Source: a virus. Taken from it: DNA of 27,079 nt. Position 1 is the stretch's first letter. Each line of letters starts with the position of its first letter. The DNA lies in IMG/VR virus record IMGVR_UViG_3300007533_000012, positions 1 through 27,079 of that record. One strand, written 5' to 3'. The notes below the pieces were generated by a model that did not search any database, was not told the DNA's origin, and saw only the letters and a list, made by a program, of their open reading frames with translations. Shown one piece after another: positions 6,732 to 14,456 of the stretch. Both the position numbers and the translations under genes were made by a program.

Positions 6732-6763
6732 GTTCAATGAACCTGACGACCCCTATGTAAACC
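6731..6763 (+). repeat. attP arm repeat, copy 1
   Basis: It starts at the last base of int with GGTTCAATGAACC and ends CTATGTAAACC; the second copy is at 6929-6960 (GGTTCATTGAACC to CTATGTACACC). The two copies flank the tRNA-Val core in the same orientation, about 198 bp apart. They are probable arm-type integrase or excisionase binding sites. Confidence 0.6.
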
Positions 6764-6785
6764 ACCACTAAGTCATTGATTTAAA

Positions 6786-6835
6786 TGGTGGGCGCGGCTG
6801 GGATTGAACCAGCGACCCCTACGATGTCAACATAG
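6786..6835 (-). other. tRNA-Val(GAC) 3' fragment: probable att core
   Basis: Read on the minus strand this gives tRNA positions 27-76. The anticodon stem is CTATG/CGTAG (one G-U), the loop is TTGACAT with anticodon GAC (Val), the variable loop GGGTC, the T stem GCTGG/CCAGC around TTCAATC, the 3' acceptor strand CGCGCCC, and ACCA. No GGGCGCG 5' acceptor strand or D arm is found upstream, so it is not a functional tRNA by itself. A phage carrying this piece would restore a host tRNA-Val(GAC) gene on integration. Confidence 0.8.
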
Positions 6836-6928
6836 TGACCCCACGCCAAAACCGCACAATTCTGCCAACCGACCCCACTACGATTTGTCGATTTCGCCAA
6901 ACTGTTGGTGTTTCGTTCGTGTGTTCCA

Positions 6929-6960
6929 GGTTCATTGAACCAGGGAGCACTATGTACACC
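6929..6960 (+). repeat. attP arm repeat, copy 2
   Basis: Second copy of the 6731-6763 repeat. The 13-bp palindrome GGTTCATTGAACC (6929-6941) differs from copy 1 only in the central base, and CTATGTACACC follows after a similar spacer. It lies on the pilin side of the core. Confidence 0.6.
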
Positions 6961-6998
6961 GGGAAGAGCAATAATCCAGTATTGCTAAGTAAAATAAC

Positions 6999-7016
6999 AT
7001 AGGCCAATCGGCCTAT
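6999..7016. promoter_or_regulatory. Inverted repeat upstream of the pilin gene
   Basis: ATAGGCC and GGCCTAT form a perfect 7-bp inverted repeat with a 4-base loop (AATC) in an AT-rich leader 67 bp before the pilin start. A second, shorter one (TTAAC/GTTAA) lies near 7026-7040. They could be an operator or an RNA hairpin. No convincing -35/-10 pair was found. Confidence 0.35.
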
Positions 7017-7082
7017 ATGAAGAATTAACCCGTTGTTAAATAGACAATGTGAGACTCGAGTCATCAACCACGGAGTCGACAC

Positions 7083-7295
7083 ATGAAAATACTGAAATCT
7101 TTTAAGCGCAACGAAAGTGGCGCCACCGCTATCGAGTACGGTTTGATTGCCGCCCTAATTGCCGTCGCAGCTATTGCAGCGTTTTCGGCCGTTGGTGACT
7201 CGCTGGATTCTACCTTTACTCAGGTGAGCGACTGCCTCAACGACGCTGGAAGCGGCACTAACTGTAACGCAACTACCGGCGGATCGGGCGGTTAA
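7083..7295 (+). CDS. Flp/Fap type IVb prepilin
   Basis: 70 residues. The Flp prepilin signature is complete: a short basic leader (MKILKSFKRNESG) is cut after Gly13, giving a mature start ATAIEYGLIAALIAVAAIAAFSAV with Glu at +5 and Tyr at +6, then the hydrophobic helix. The C-terminal part has Cys51 and Cys61, likely a disulfide loop, and a Gly/Ser/Thr tail. Flp pilins are polymerised by Tad machinery in the inner membrane; no Tad assembly gene is near, so it would depend on host genes. GGAGTCGA (7072-7079) is the ribosome binding site and matches other genes of this phage. It has its own terminator at 7335-7370 and lies between attP and the late operon, a typical site for a lysogenic-conversion gene. 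Confidence 0.88.
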   Translation: MKILKSFKRNESGATAIEYGLIAALIAVAAIAAFSAVGDSLDSTFTQVSDCLNDAGSGTNCNATTGGSGG

Positions 7296-7334
7296 AGTAT
7301 TGCCCGTTCATTCTCTACCAAGAAAGGCCGGCGG

Positions 7335-7371
7335 CCCCGCGCTTCTTAGGAGGCGCGGGGTTGGTTTTATT
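7335..7371 (+). terminator. Terminator between the convergent pilin gene and late operon
   Basis: CCCCGCGC (7335-7342) and GCGCGGGG (7353-7360) form a perfect 8-bp GC stem, followed by TTGGTTTTATT. It ends the pilin transcript. Read from the other side, the same stem is followed by CCGCCGGCCTTTCTT, so it may also stop late transcription at the end of the minus-strand operon. Confidence 0.75.
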
Positions 7372-7681
7372 GACCAGACTTATCAGCCTTGGCGTTGATC
7401 TGGTCATAGATGCGGCCCAGGTGCTGGTCCATCTTCTCGCCCGCCTTGTCGAGCTTGTCTTCGAACCGCTGCATACTGTCTTTTACCTCTGTCTGCACGG
7501 TATCGAGCCGGCCCAGCTCCCGGTGAATATCCTCTTTCGGCTTGTAGTGCTGCTGAACATGGGCAGCGTGCTTTACGTGGTTTTCTTCCATTTTGGTGAC
7601 CCTTCGCCAGAGCCAGCCATCCATGGCTAGCCCAAGACTGATGACACCCCCTAAAATCCATCTGATTGTTACGTCGTCCAT
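7367..7681 (-). CDS. Small membrane protein with a cytoplasmic or periplasmic coiled coil
   Basis: 104 residues from ATG 7681 (MDDVTIRW). One transmembrane segment (about residues 8-26, WILGGVISLGLAMDGWLWRR) is followed by a long charged heptad-like helix (KEDIHRELGRLDTVQTEVKD to MDQHLGRIYDQINAK). A longer frame to 7846 overlaps the upstream gene and was not used. It is the last gene of the late operon. The topology fits a phage lysis accessory (holin or i-spanin-like) or a tail-associated membrane protein; no family is certain. Confidence 0.6.
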   Translation of the reverse strand: MDDVTIRWILGGVISLGLAMDGWLWRRVTKMEENHVKHAAHVQQHYKPKEDIHRELGRLDTVQTEVKDSMQRFEDKLDKAGEKMDQHLGRIYDQINAKADKSGQ

Positions 7682-7706
7682 TGAACCAAACTCTAGTACA
7701 CTTGTT

Positions 7707-9449
7707 TCACTGCACGGCGGGGCGCGGATTCTGCTCGCCCGTCGCTTCAGCAGCCCCGGCACCGAGCAGACCGCCCAGACCGATAGATAGCTGCCGCACA
7801 CTTTCCTGGTCAGCGCCGGCCTGCCGCAGCTTGCCCAGAGTCGCATTGACGGCCGCAGGGTCGCGAGTAAGCAATCCCTGCGCCAACTCCCTTTGATAAT
7901 TCTCAGGTAGCCCGTCCATCATAGAATGTACGCCACGCGCAATATGGAACAGACCAAGAGCTTGGCCGCCAGTTGCCGTGTGTGCGGCGCCGCGTGAGGT
8001 TTCAGAAAACACGTTTCCGCCTTCCTCCGCTATCGGGGTTGACGGAGCCATGTTGCTAAGTGTGCGTTGCCCCTGTCGCGTGGCAGCACCGGCCACATGC
8101 CCTGCTTGCCCTTCAGCGGTATCGACCGTATCAGAAACCTCTGAAAGCGCCTTACCGCCCTTGCCGGATTCGAAACCTTCCAGAAACTTCGAATTTTTGC
8201 GGTACTGGTCCAGCGCTTCGCCGTACTTCGGAACCTGAGCGGCCGTGTCTTCGCGGAGCTGATCGGCGAAATCCCCGAATGGGCCGCCGGGCTCAGCCTT
8301 TTGCATGCCGCGCAGCTTCAGCCTGATACGGTCCACGTCGCCAACGGTCAACGGTTCGCCGTTACCTACCTTGATGCGGATGTCTTTCATTTTAGGGCCG
8401 GCCAGCGCATCGTTGACATGTGGACTGGTCAGAATCTCTTCGCTCACCTTCACCGGCGTTTCGCGAATTGGGTTCACGGATGCTTCGAAAGTATCGCTGC
8501 GAACCTTCTTCAACTGCCCAGCACTCATATCAGCGCCGCGGGCCGTTTGCGCGGCTTCGTCGAACGCAGCACCAAGGGTGTTGTGGCGCGCAGCCCAGCC
8601 CTGGAGAATGCCCTGGTCCCGTGCGTCGAACACCTGAGCAACAGACGGGACGCGGCCGGTCTGCTGGCGATAGGTCTCCACATAGCTCGCCAAATCGTCT
8701 GGGGAGGCGCGTAGCTTATCTGCCAGGCGGCGCCACGCACGGGTCATTGTCGGCCGGGTCTGGCGGCCCAAAGCCGCGGCGGCCGTTTCGCGCACTGACG
8801 CTGGTAGCCTCTCAGTCAGCGCCTCAATCCGGCTAGTGACGCGCGGAAGTATTTTCTCAGCGGCTGCGCCGCCCACTACACCAGCACCACCACCAACTAA
8901 TCCAGCTCTCAGAGTATTCCCGTTTACTTCGCGCTCACGCAGCACCTGGTCAGCCATACCGCCAGCAGCGCCACCACCAAAATACTGAGCTGCCCGGCCG
9001 CCAAATGTCGCAGCAGGGGTGACGCCAGCCGCGCGGGCCACGTTGCCAGCGACGCGCCCACCGGCGATAGCCCCTGCCACAGTACCAGCAGCGGAAGAAT
9101 AGGGGTTGTCTTCCGTGAGGTTGCGAGTGCGCTGCTCAGCCAGCTTCAGAGCTGTGTTGTAGAGCGTACCCAAAGGCTGTTGCTGCGCACCTTCACCAAA
9201 CAGGCCCAACTTGGCACCGAGAGCAGCCATGCCGGCCACGCCATAATTTATGGTGCCCATGGTCGCCGTGTCGGCAAACGAATTGATGGCGGTTTCAAGA
9301 GGATGGTCGCCCTTACCAATCTTCTGGCCCGGATCACTCTGCATGTTGCGACGGATCAACTCACGGGCCGCATCAGCGCGCTTCCCCGTCAGCTTGCCGC
9401 GTCGTTCCAGCTCCATCATGGCAGCGATTTGTTTTTCAGAGAGCGCCAT
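7707..9449 (-). CDS. Large internal virion / DNA ejection-type protein
   Basis: 580 residues. The N-terminus is charged (MALSEKQIAAMMELERRGKLTGK). A long Ala/Gly-rich region with membrane-like character follows (GTVAGAIAGGRVAGNVARAAGVT; GLVGGGAGVVGGAAAEK), then long charged helices. A Q/G-rich end follows. In P22-like phages the gene after the gp20-like protein is gp16, an ejected protein that helps DNA cross the inner membrane; position, size and glycine-rich hydrophobic stretches agree. No lytic transglycosylase motif is seen. It starts 2 nt after the upstream stop. Confidence 0.6.
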   Translation of the reverse strand: MALSEKQIAAMMELERRGKLTGKRADAARELIRRNMQSDPGQKIGKGDHPLETAINSFADTATMGTINYGVAGMAALGAKLGLFGEGAQQQPLGTLYNTALKLAEQRTRNLTEDNPYSSAAGTVAGAIAGGRVAGNVARAAGVTPAATFGGRAAQYFGGGAAGGMADQVLREREVNGNTLRAGLVGGGAGVVGGAAAEKILPRVTSRIEALTERLPASVRETAAAALGRQTRPTMTRAWRRLADKLRASPDDLASYVETYRQQTGRVPSVAQVFDARDQGILQGWAARHNTLGAAFDEAAQTARGADMSAGQLKKVRSDTFEASVNPIRETPVKVSEEILTSPHVNDALAGPKMKDIRIKVGNGEPLTVGDVDRIRLKLRGMQKAEPGGPFGDFADQLREDTAAQVPKYGEALDQYRKNSKFLEGFESGKGGKALSEVSDTVDTAEGQAGHVAGAATRQGQRTLSNMAPSTPIAEEGGNVFSETSRGAAHTATGGQALGLFHIARGVHSMMDGLPENYQRELAQGLLTRDPAAVNATLGKLRQAGADQESVRQLSIGLGGLLGAGAAEATGEQNPRPAVQ

Positions 9450-9451
9450 AC

Positions 9452-11005
9452 CTACCTACCAAGCACCGTGTTCATAAGCTGCTCGTCGCTCATACCCTTG
9501 AACGCGGCGCCTTTATCACGTTGGTTGCCGAACGTGTCATAGTTCGTTTCTGCGTATTGGGAATCGATCTGCGCGGAAAGCTCCGACGAGATTTTGCCCT
9601 GCTGCACCAGCTTGTCGCGTTCCTTTTTCGATCCATACAGGATGTCCAGAAAGGCGTTATGCAGCGAATTGATGTTTTCTCGCAGCTTGTCAGGCGGGAG
9701 CGAGAAATCAATCGCACCAAGGCTGTTCTGAAGCATCTTGTGTTCAGCTTCCGTCACCTGACCGAGCCCACTGGCGCCCGTAGCTGACTGCTCACGCATC
9801 TGGCGCAGACGCTCCAGGCTGACATTCGACAAAGGCGTTATAAACTCCGCCTTGAATTTGTTCTCAGCAGTGCCGGGGATGAACGACTTCGCCACCCGCT
9901 CAGTCGCCGAAAGAACGGAATCGCCCTGCGTGAAGTTAGGGAGGTAGTCTTTCTGGGCGCGGCTGAAGGTACGCAGAATAGGCGCGGCCACAACGCCGGC
10001 CATGGTTTCGGCTTTCATCTGAGCCTGTTCAGCATCCGCGGCCGCCTGTCGTTGCTCAATATCGAGCTTAGAACCCGGCGTCGGAACAACACCAGGAGAC
10101 GAATACTCAGCCGCTTGCTGCCTATGCAGGGTCTGAGCATAGTTCGTCGCATCCTGCGGAGTTTTGAAAACGCCCAAATGCCGGCCGGTGCGTCTATACG
10201 TATCTACGGCCTCTTGATTCGACATTATACGGCCGTCTTCAGACACTGTAGGAATCAGCACCTCGCCCTGGTCCGTACCAACAGAAATAGAGCGCACAGT
10301 GCTGATTGAGCCGTCTGGGTTTTTCACGACCGGGCGATTGTGGGTATCGATGTTTCCGGGCGTGACGAGGCCCGGAACATCCTGCCCCTGAGTTGCGGGC
10401 GGCGTAGTTTGCGACGGACCTGCTGGCGCCGCGGGCGGATTACCAACACCCCAGCCCGGCCCGGCTGGACTCTGATCAGCGGAGGGGTTGCCGCCCTTCG
10501 GAACGACACCAACCAGCTGCCGCGTCACAGGATCAAGCAAAGCTATGCGGTCGCCCAAATCCATGCGGACGGGCTCTTTGCTGACGCTAACACCTTCAGG
10601 CATTTGAGAGCGCACAAGACGGCCACTTTTGGTCGGCTGCATGAGAACAGTATTGCCGTTCGCATCCGTCCCATAGATCGGCGTCAATCCCGCGTCCACT
10701 GAACCAGTACCGGCGTTTTCCTGCATCTGCGCTTCGTTGGCGAGGCGCTGTGCTTCGACCTTCAGAGGGTGGTACTGGGACAGGTAGTTGTTATTCTCTC
10801 GTGTCGCCGCAAGCTGCAAAGGATTCGCCTGTTGGTTATAGGCGTAGTCCTGCATCTGGCGCGTCGCTACAGGGTCACCAGCGATGTCCCCATAGGTATG
10901 CTTCAGCGCATTGTAAGCAGCCTGTTTGCGCTCTTCAGCCTGTCGCAGATTGACCGTCTGCTGAGCCTGCTGAGAAAGGGCCGTGACGGGGGTGAGCCTA
11001 GCCAT
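9452..11005 (-). CDS. Ejection / internal virion protein with a GVLIPT-type domain
   Basis: 517 residues. The N-terminus is a Gln-rich helix ([22 protein letters not shown]). In the middle there is a compact module: [20 protein letters not shown], then [20 protein letters not shown] and [22 protein letters not shown]. This recurs in internal proteins of podoviruses and related phages. The C-terminal half is helical ([22 protein letters not shown]). It overlaps the upstream gene by 8 nt and is probably the counterpart of P22 gp20. Confidence 0.65.
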   Translation of the reverse strand: MARLTPVTALSQQAQQTVNLRQAEERKQAAYNALKHTYGDIAGDPVATRQMQDYAYNQQANPLQLAATRENNNYLSQYHPLKVEAQRLANEAQMQENAGTGSVDAGLTPIYGTDANGNTVLMQPTKSGRLVRSQMPEGVSVSKEPVRMDLGDRIALLDPVTRQLVGVVPKGGNPSADQSPAGPGWGVGNPPAAPAGPSQTTPPATQGQDVPGLVTPGNIDTHNRPVVKNPDGSISTVRSISVGTDQGEVLIPTVSEDGRIMSNQEAVDTYRRTGRHLGVFKTPQDATNYAQTLHRQQAAEYSSPGVVPTPGSKLDIEQRQAAADAEQAQMKAETMAGVVAAPILRTFSRAQKDYLPNFTQGDSVLSATERVAKSFIPGTAENKFKAEFITPLSNVSLERLRQMREQSATGASGLGQVTEAEHKMLQNSLGAIDFSLPPDKLRENINSLHNAFLDILYGSKKERDKLVQQGKISSELSAQIDSQYAETNYDTFGNQRDKGAAFKGMSDEQLMNTVLGR

Positions 11006-11714
11006 AATACGGTAGCCTTTGCACGTTGTCGGGCACAGTTATAGGGTCAAGGCTGGGCGTTCTACGGCGGTTGAACCAATTCGTCGCGGCCGTCCCTAGA
11101 TTGGTTGCCGCGTCGATGATTCCAGCGGCTTGTGCGTTGCCGCTCTCCAGCTGCGCATTCGCTGCTATAGGCGCCCCAGCGGCCGCGGCATTGCCCACCG
11201 TGCCAAGCTGCTGCTGACCGGCGCCAGACAGGTTTCCGAGCTGGTTGAAATAGTTGTTTTCGTATGTGCTGGCGAGCCCCGTGCCGTAATCCTGTAGCGC
11301 CTTCAGCGTGGCGCCAGATTCAAGCTGACCGGCCGCCGCTGCATTGGACGTGATGGCGTCCTGCCCCTTCCGCATGAGGAAGTTACCACCAGCAGAATTG
11401 TAGAAGTTGTCGAGCCCCGCAGCCGCGTTCGGGTCGCCACCAGGAAGCCCCAGAACACCAGCTTGCATAGCAAGCGCGTTACCGCCAGTGTCGATAATGT
11501 CATTGGATAGAGGGGAGCCAGCGCCGCTGGTGAAGTAGTTATAGCCGGCCATACCAGTATCAGCCGCCCGATTGGCCGCATGGCTTTGTGCCCCGCTAGC
11601 CACAAGGCTGGAAGCGGCCTTGCCTGCGGCCGCGCCGATAGGCCCACCTACAACGCCACCAACGACGGGCGCAGCAACACCAACCGCTTTTTTGAGGAAA
11701 TTACCGAGCCCCAT
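10998..11714 (-). CDS. P22 gp7-like DNA transfer/ejection protein
   Basis: 238 residues. A Gly/Ala-rich hydrophobic N-terminus ([33 protein letters not shown]) is followed by helical Ala/Asn/Gln-rich sequence. It includes [20 protein letters not shown] and [19 protein letters not shown], typical of a widespread family of podovirus DNA transfer proteins. GGAGCGG lies just before ATG 11714. It is first of the three ejection-type genes, behind a possible promoter at 11832-11860. Ejected proteins form a conduit for DNA across the cell envelope. Confidence 0.7.
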   Translation of the reverse strand: MGLGNFLKKAVGVAAPVVGGVVGGPIGAAAGKAASSLVASGAQSHAANRAADTGMAGYNYFTSGAGSPLSNDIIDTGGNALAMQAGVLGLPGGDPNAAAGLDNFYNSAGGNFLMRKGQDAITSNAAAAGQLESGATLKALQDYGTGLASTYENNYFNQLGNLSGAGQQQLGTVGNAAAAGAPIAANAQLESGNAQAAGIIDAATNLGTAATNWFNRRRTPSLDPITVPDNVQRLPYYG

Positions 11715-11767
11715 TCACACCGCTCCATTTTGCATTTCACGCGTGAGCGGCCGCTATGGGGACCGGG

Positions 11768-11796
11768 GTACCTTTGTAGCGTGAATTCAAAGGTAC
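11768..11796. repeat. 9-bp inverted repeat before the ejection genes
   Basis: GTACCTTTG (11768-11776) and CAAAGGTAC (11788-11796) are perfect arms around 11 bases. A second small stem (CCCG/CGGG, 11806-11819), read on the minus strand, ends in TTTC. Together they occupy the 166-base gap after the lysin gene and could attenuate or terminate, or be an operator for the ejection-gene promoter. Confidence 0.45.
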
Positions 11797-11831
11797 GTGG
11801 CGAAACCCGCAAACACGGGAAACGCACATCG

Positions 11832-11860
11832 ACAATAAAGCGTGCCACCCGCAATGTAAA
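11832..11860 (-). promoter_or_regulatory. Possible promoter for the ejection-gene block
   Basis: On the minus strand TTTACA (11860-11855) and TATTGT (11837-11832) are spaced by 17 nt. It would start the transcript for the three ejection proteins and the small membrane protein, independent of the upstream structural genes. Confidence 0.4.
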
Positions 11861-11880
11861 GGGGTGACTTATAGTGCAAG

Positions 11881-12390
11881 TCAGGCTTCGTTGGTCGAGA
11901 GCTGCTGCCCATAGCTGTTGATAACAGGTAGCGTAAACCGCTCTTCGTAAGGGTAGAATCCAGGCCAGCGGTACCCCAATACGCGGTCACGCGTGAATGG
12001 GCGGATGTTAACCGCGTTGCCCTGGTTGCCACCCAGCACCATCAGATTGCCTCGCTCGTCTTCACCAACGACGAAGCCCACATGGCCGGACCAGCCATCA
12101 GGGCTGCCGCGCCAGAATACGACGACGGCGCCATAGGCTGGCTTGTCCAGCTTCACCGGCAGATTCAGCCAATGGCGGGCAGCTGCACCGCCAGCAACTG
12201 GCGTTATTCCAGCTTCAGCAAGGCAGCCACCGACGAAGCCACCGCACCAGGGCGTCTCGTCATCGTCGAACGGCGCGCCTATATCTTTCCACCATTTAAC
12301 AATACGTGGGTTGTTCTGGGGGCCACGAGTTTCATGAAGCCCGATATAAGATCGGGCGACCTTCAGCCACTCAGGGTCTGGATGATACAT
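11881..12390 (-). CDS. Endolysin-type cysteine/histidine peptidase (TIGR02594-like, NlpC/P60-CHAP fold)
   Basis: 169 residues. The family pattern is clear: EWLKVARSYIGLHETRG at the start, the nucleophile Cys49 in ETPWCGGFVGGCLAEAG, His103 in WSGHVGFVVGE, and the polar third site in LGGNQGNAVNI (about residues 119-129). These enzymes cut the peptide part of peptidoglycan. No signal peptide is present, so release needs a holin, or the protein may be part of the virion. It sits within the structural operon after the adhesin gene, in a looser-spaced block. AAAGGTG precedes the start. Confidence 0.8.
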   Translation of the reverse strand: MYHPDPEWLKVARSYIGLHETRGPQNNPRIVKWWKDIGAPFDDDETPWCGGFVGGCLAEAGITPVAGGAAARHWLNLPVKLDKPAYGAVVVFWRGSPDGWSGHVGFVVGEDERGNLMVLGGNQGNAVNIRPFTRDRVLGYRWPGFYPYEERFTLPVINSYGQQLSTNEA

Positions 12391-12425
12391 TTAAACACCT
12401 TTCAAAACACACGCTTAAGGTTTAC

Positions 12426-12455
12426 ATCTCGGTCGAAGTGTTGAGGTTCCGAGAT
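12426..12455 (-). promoter_or_regulatory. Stem-loop ahead of the lysin gene
   Basis: ATCTCGG (12426-12432) and CCGAGAT (12449-12455) form a 7-bp stem with a 16-base loop, 36 nt upstream of the lysin start on the minus strand. No T-run follows, so it is more likely a leader structure than a terminator. The rest of the gap 12391-12485 holds nothing I recognise. Confidence 0.35.
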
Positions 12456-12485
12456 ACGCTGCATTACGGCGGTTCGAACTTGACG

Positions 12486-12626
12486 CTAAACCGAGTAATC
12501 CGTGCGTCTAATATCCATCTGATACTCATGTCCGGCAGCCACAGTGGGGAACACACAGGGATGGTTGATGACGTCATTGATCCACACACTAATTAGCTGA
12601 CCTGATGCAAAACCATGATGTGGCAT
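12486..12626 (-). CDS. Possible small protein between adhesin and lysin
   Basis: 46 residues (ATG 12626; GTG near 12584 is another option). The second half (ISVWINDVINHPCVFPTVAA, GHEYQMDIRRTDYSV) looks like a folded beta-type module, not random sequence. It overlaps the end of the adhesin gene by 38 bases in another frame, and no good ribosome binding site is seen. It may instead be a former C-terminal extension cut off by a frameshift, or not real. Confidence 0.3.
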   Translation of the reverse strand: MPHHGFASGQLISVWINDVINHPCVFPTVAAGHEYQMDIRRTDYSV

Positions 12627-13398
12627 AGTCAAAAATGATGTCCAGCGCACCACCTGAAGTTTGGGTAACATACAGTTCAAAATAATCGCCGTATGAGACA
12701 GCAATCCTACCGGAACTCAGATTGACAAACGTAAAAGCCCCTTGCGTCGCTTGAAATCTTTCCTGCGGCATACCAACGAAATTAGCCCCATTCTTCGATA
12801 TGAAGGCCTGCCTATACCCAGTATTATTTGTGTCGAAAGTTACATTCGCAGTTAGCTCCACAAAATCAACGTCATACGGAACTGTTAAGCGTCCCGTATT
12901 AACGCTGGTCGAGTGAAACCCCCCTTCGTCATAAACTTCAGTATCAAAACCAAGAACGGAATCGGTGGCATTATTTACCGATGGATTTGACGAATTCGTC
13001 ACCAAAGCCCCTATAACGGAACTTTGAGAGGCGCTGTCCGGCACACTCCACCTGTTCTCAGGAGACCAAGATAAAGTCTTCCCTGCTCCTAAAACGCGCC
13101 GATGGATAGGTCGTTGGGTGCCGTCATCAAAGATGATAGAAACTTCATGAGGAATATCGTCTGCATTAAATACATTTAAGTATTTCAACTGACGCAAAGT
13201 GTCATCGCTCGGAGCGTTCACAATAGTAATATTCATCGTATCGTTGAAGTCGCCCACATTTGGCGCGCCATCTGAGAGTTTCACATTCGGTGAAGTCGCC
13301 AAATCAACGTAATCCACAGCAAAAACCGGCTGTGTTATATTAGCGGCCTCTCCTAGAACTGCTTTGAGGCTTTGCGAGGTTGTTCTCAGAAACATCAT
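12589..13398 (-). CDS. Receptor-binding/adhesin protein with a C1q-like C-terminal domain
   Basis: 269 residues. The N-terminal part (to ~residue 115) is a beta-rich attachment region (TMNITIVNAPSDDTLRQLKY). The C-terminal ~110 residues resemble the C1q/TNF-like trimeric jelly roll. They run from FHSTSVNTGRLTVPYDVDFV through ANVTFDTNNTGYRQAFISKN to SGRIAVSYGDYFELYVTQTS and end FDYATSWFCIRSAN. Such domains tip phage fibres and bind surface sugars. The gene is clearly more AT-rich than its neighbours, as is common for host-range modules swapped between phages. It overlaps the stop of the upstream gene (ATGATG). Confidence 0.65.
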   Translation of the reverse strand: MMFLRTTSQSLKAVLGEAANITQPVFAVDYVDLATSPNVKLSDGAPNVGDFNDTMNITIVNAPSDDTLRQLKYLNVFNADDIPHEVSIIFDDGTQRPIHRRVLGAGKTLSWSPENRWSVPDSASQSSVIGALVTNSSNPSVNNATDSVLGFDTEVYDEGGFHSTSVNTGRLTVPYDVDFVELTANVTFDTNNTGYRQAFISKNGANFVGMPQERFQATQGAFTFVNLSSGRIAVSYGDYFELYVTQTSGGALDIIFDYATSWFCIRSAN

Positions 13399-13670
13399 AC
13401 CACCAAGGTTTGAATTGCCATTACGACGGCCTCGTCAGTCAGGTATCCATCAATGCTTAACGTGAGGTCTTCCGAGAGATCGCCGCCACCCTGGAGCGGT
13501 GACGTGGTGTTGATGAGGCGAGAGGCTGGTACCGCACTACCTGCAACATTACCTGTGTTGTCCAAAACCTGCTGGAACAACCGCAGAAATTGCGGAGTAG
13601 GGTGACCATGCCCGTCAACAATCGGCACATTGAGCTGGAGATGTGGAGTTGTCTGCTGGTTGAATGCCAT
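13395..13670 (-). CDS. Short tail-fibre linker/needle-like protein
   Basis: 91 residues. LQLNVPIVDGHGHPTPQFLR, FQQVLDNTG and RLINTTSPLQGGGDLSEDL resemble the stretch before the shaft of phage tail fibres. With the adhesin directly downstream (4-nt overlap), it probably forms the base to which that protein attaches. It could also fill the place of the P22 gp26 needle; a long coiled coil is not visible. Confidence 0.5.
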   Translation of the reverse strand: MAFNQQTTPHLQLNVPIVDGHGHPTPQFLRLFQQVLDNTGNVAGSAVPASRLINTTSPLQGGGDLSEDLTLSIDGYLTDEAVVMAIQTLVV

Positions 13671-13674
13671 GGGC

Positions 13675-14454
13675 TTACTCCGGCATTTCCAGGCCGTCGA
13701 TACGATTCACGGCGCCGTCGTCTTCGATGGAGAACAGCCGGCCGGGGGCCTGCATGACGCCCAGGGACCGCCAAGCGATTTCGGCCGTGTCTTCGCCGTC
13801 AACCACTTCAACAGAGCCAGCGCTCCACCAAGACTTGCCTTTGTCATCGCTGATATTCAGCGTGACAGACGCACCAGTGTAAGCGGGCTCTCCCATGTTC
13901 GCAGCCAGATACACGCCGTCGCATGGTACACTGTCACGCATGCGGACGGGGAGGGCACCCGTCACCACGCGGTCAAAGTAAGACACTCCATTATCCAGCG
14001 CATTGTCATCGTAGGCTTGCTGCGGCCTGAGCTGCCAGAGAATGCCCTGATCGTCGTCACCGGCCACCACGTCGCAGACTGCACCAGCGGCGTAGGTGGG
14101 GGCCGCCATGCCAACCCAGGGAATGCCCTGGTGAGCGCGCCAGTAAGGTAACCCCTCACCCTTCCAGACATACCAAGTGCGGGACAGTCGATCATAGACA
14201 AGGGTTTCAGTCTCACCCAGCCGAATAGCCCACATGTCGTGCCCATCCAGCGTAAACCCCCACGCCCGCAAATGCCGGTTCTCGGTGCGGCCCTTGACCA
14301 GCACCAATGTTCTCAGCTGCGTGACCTTGATCCCAACATTCTTGACAGACGCAATCTGCACCCGAACCTGCGTCGCCTTCAGAAACTCCGTAGGAAAGTT
14401 ATAGATGGCCAGGGCACGGGTTTGAGTGTCCTTGATGTTGGGGGTCGCGACCAT
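13675..14454 (-). CDS. Tail hub protein resembling the C-terminal half of P22 gp10
   Basis: 259 residues. After ~60 residues of unrecognised sequence comes a pattern seen in the last third of gp10-type packaged-DNA stabilisation proteins. It runs DGHDMWAIRLGETETLVYDR, then RTWYVW, VSYFDRVVTGALPVR, TLNISDDKGKSWW and AWRSLGVMQAPGRLFSIED. The gp10-like gene at 15559-16809 ends just where this pattern would continue. I infer a gp10 hub made from two chains, with a lectin-like gene between the halves. It starts 2 nt after the upstream stop. Confidence 0.55.
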   Translation of the reverse strand: MVATPNIKDTQTRALAIYNFPTEFLKATQVRVQIASVKNVGIKVTQLRTLVLVKGRTENRHLRAWGFTLDGHDMWAIRLGETETLVYDRLSRTWYVWKGEGLPYWRAHQGIPWVGMAAPTYAAGAVCDVVAGDDDQGILWQLRPQQAYDDNALDNGVSYFDRVVTGALPVRMRDSVPCDGVYLAANMGEPAYTGASVTLNISDDKGKSWWSAGSVEVVDGEDTAEIAWRSLGVMQAPGRLFSIEDDGAVNRIDGLEMPE

Positions 14455-14456
14455 TA

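Larger units (their letters stand above)
6731..6962. other. attP: attP region (phage attachment site)
   Basis: This non-coding stretch follows int. It contains a core identical in form to the 3' part of a tRNA gene (6786-6835, minus strand). The core is flanked by two copies of a ~32-bp direct repeat, each beginning with the palindrome GGTTCANTGAACC (6731-6743 and 6929-6941) and ending CTATGTANACC. There are also four GACCCC repeats (about 6748, 6814, 6837, 6871). This is the core-plus-arms layout of tyrosine integrase attP sites. The missing 5' half of the tRNA on the far side shows that the site is not an attB/attP hybrid carrying a complete tRNA. Confidence 0.75.

Noticed and set aside
6786-6860. 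Complete tRNA-Val gene
   Set aside because: The D arm and the 5' acceptor strand (GGGCGCG) are absent upstream; only positions 27-76 can be assigned.
6819-7082. 87-codon minus-strand frame between attP and the pilin gene
   Set aside because: It overlaps the tRNA-Val core and the arm repeat and has no ribosome binding site.
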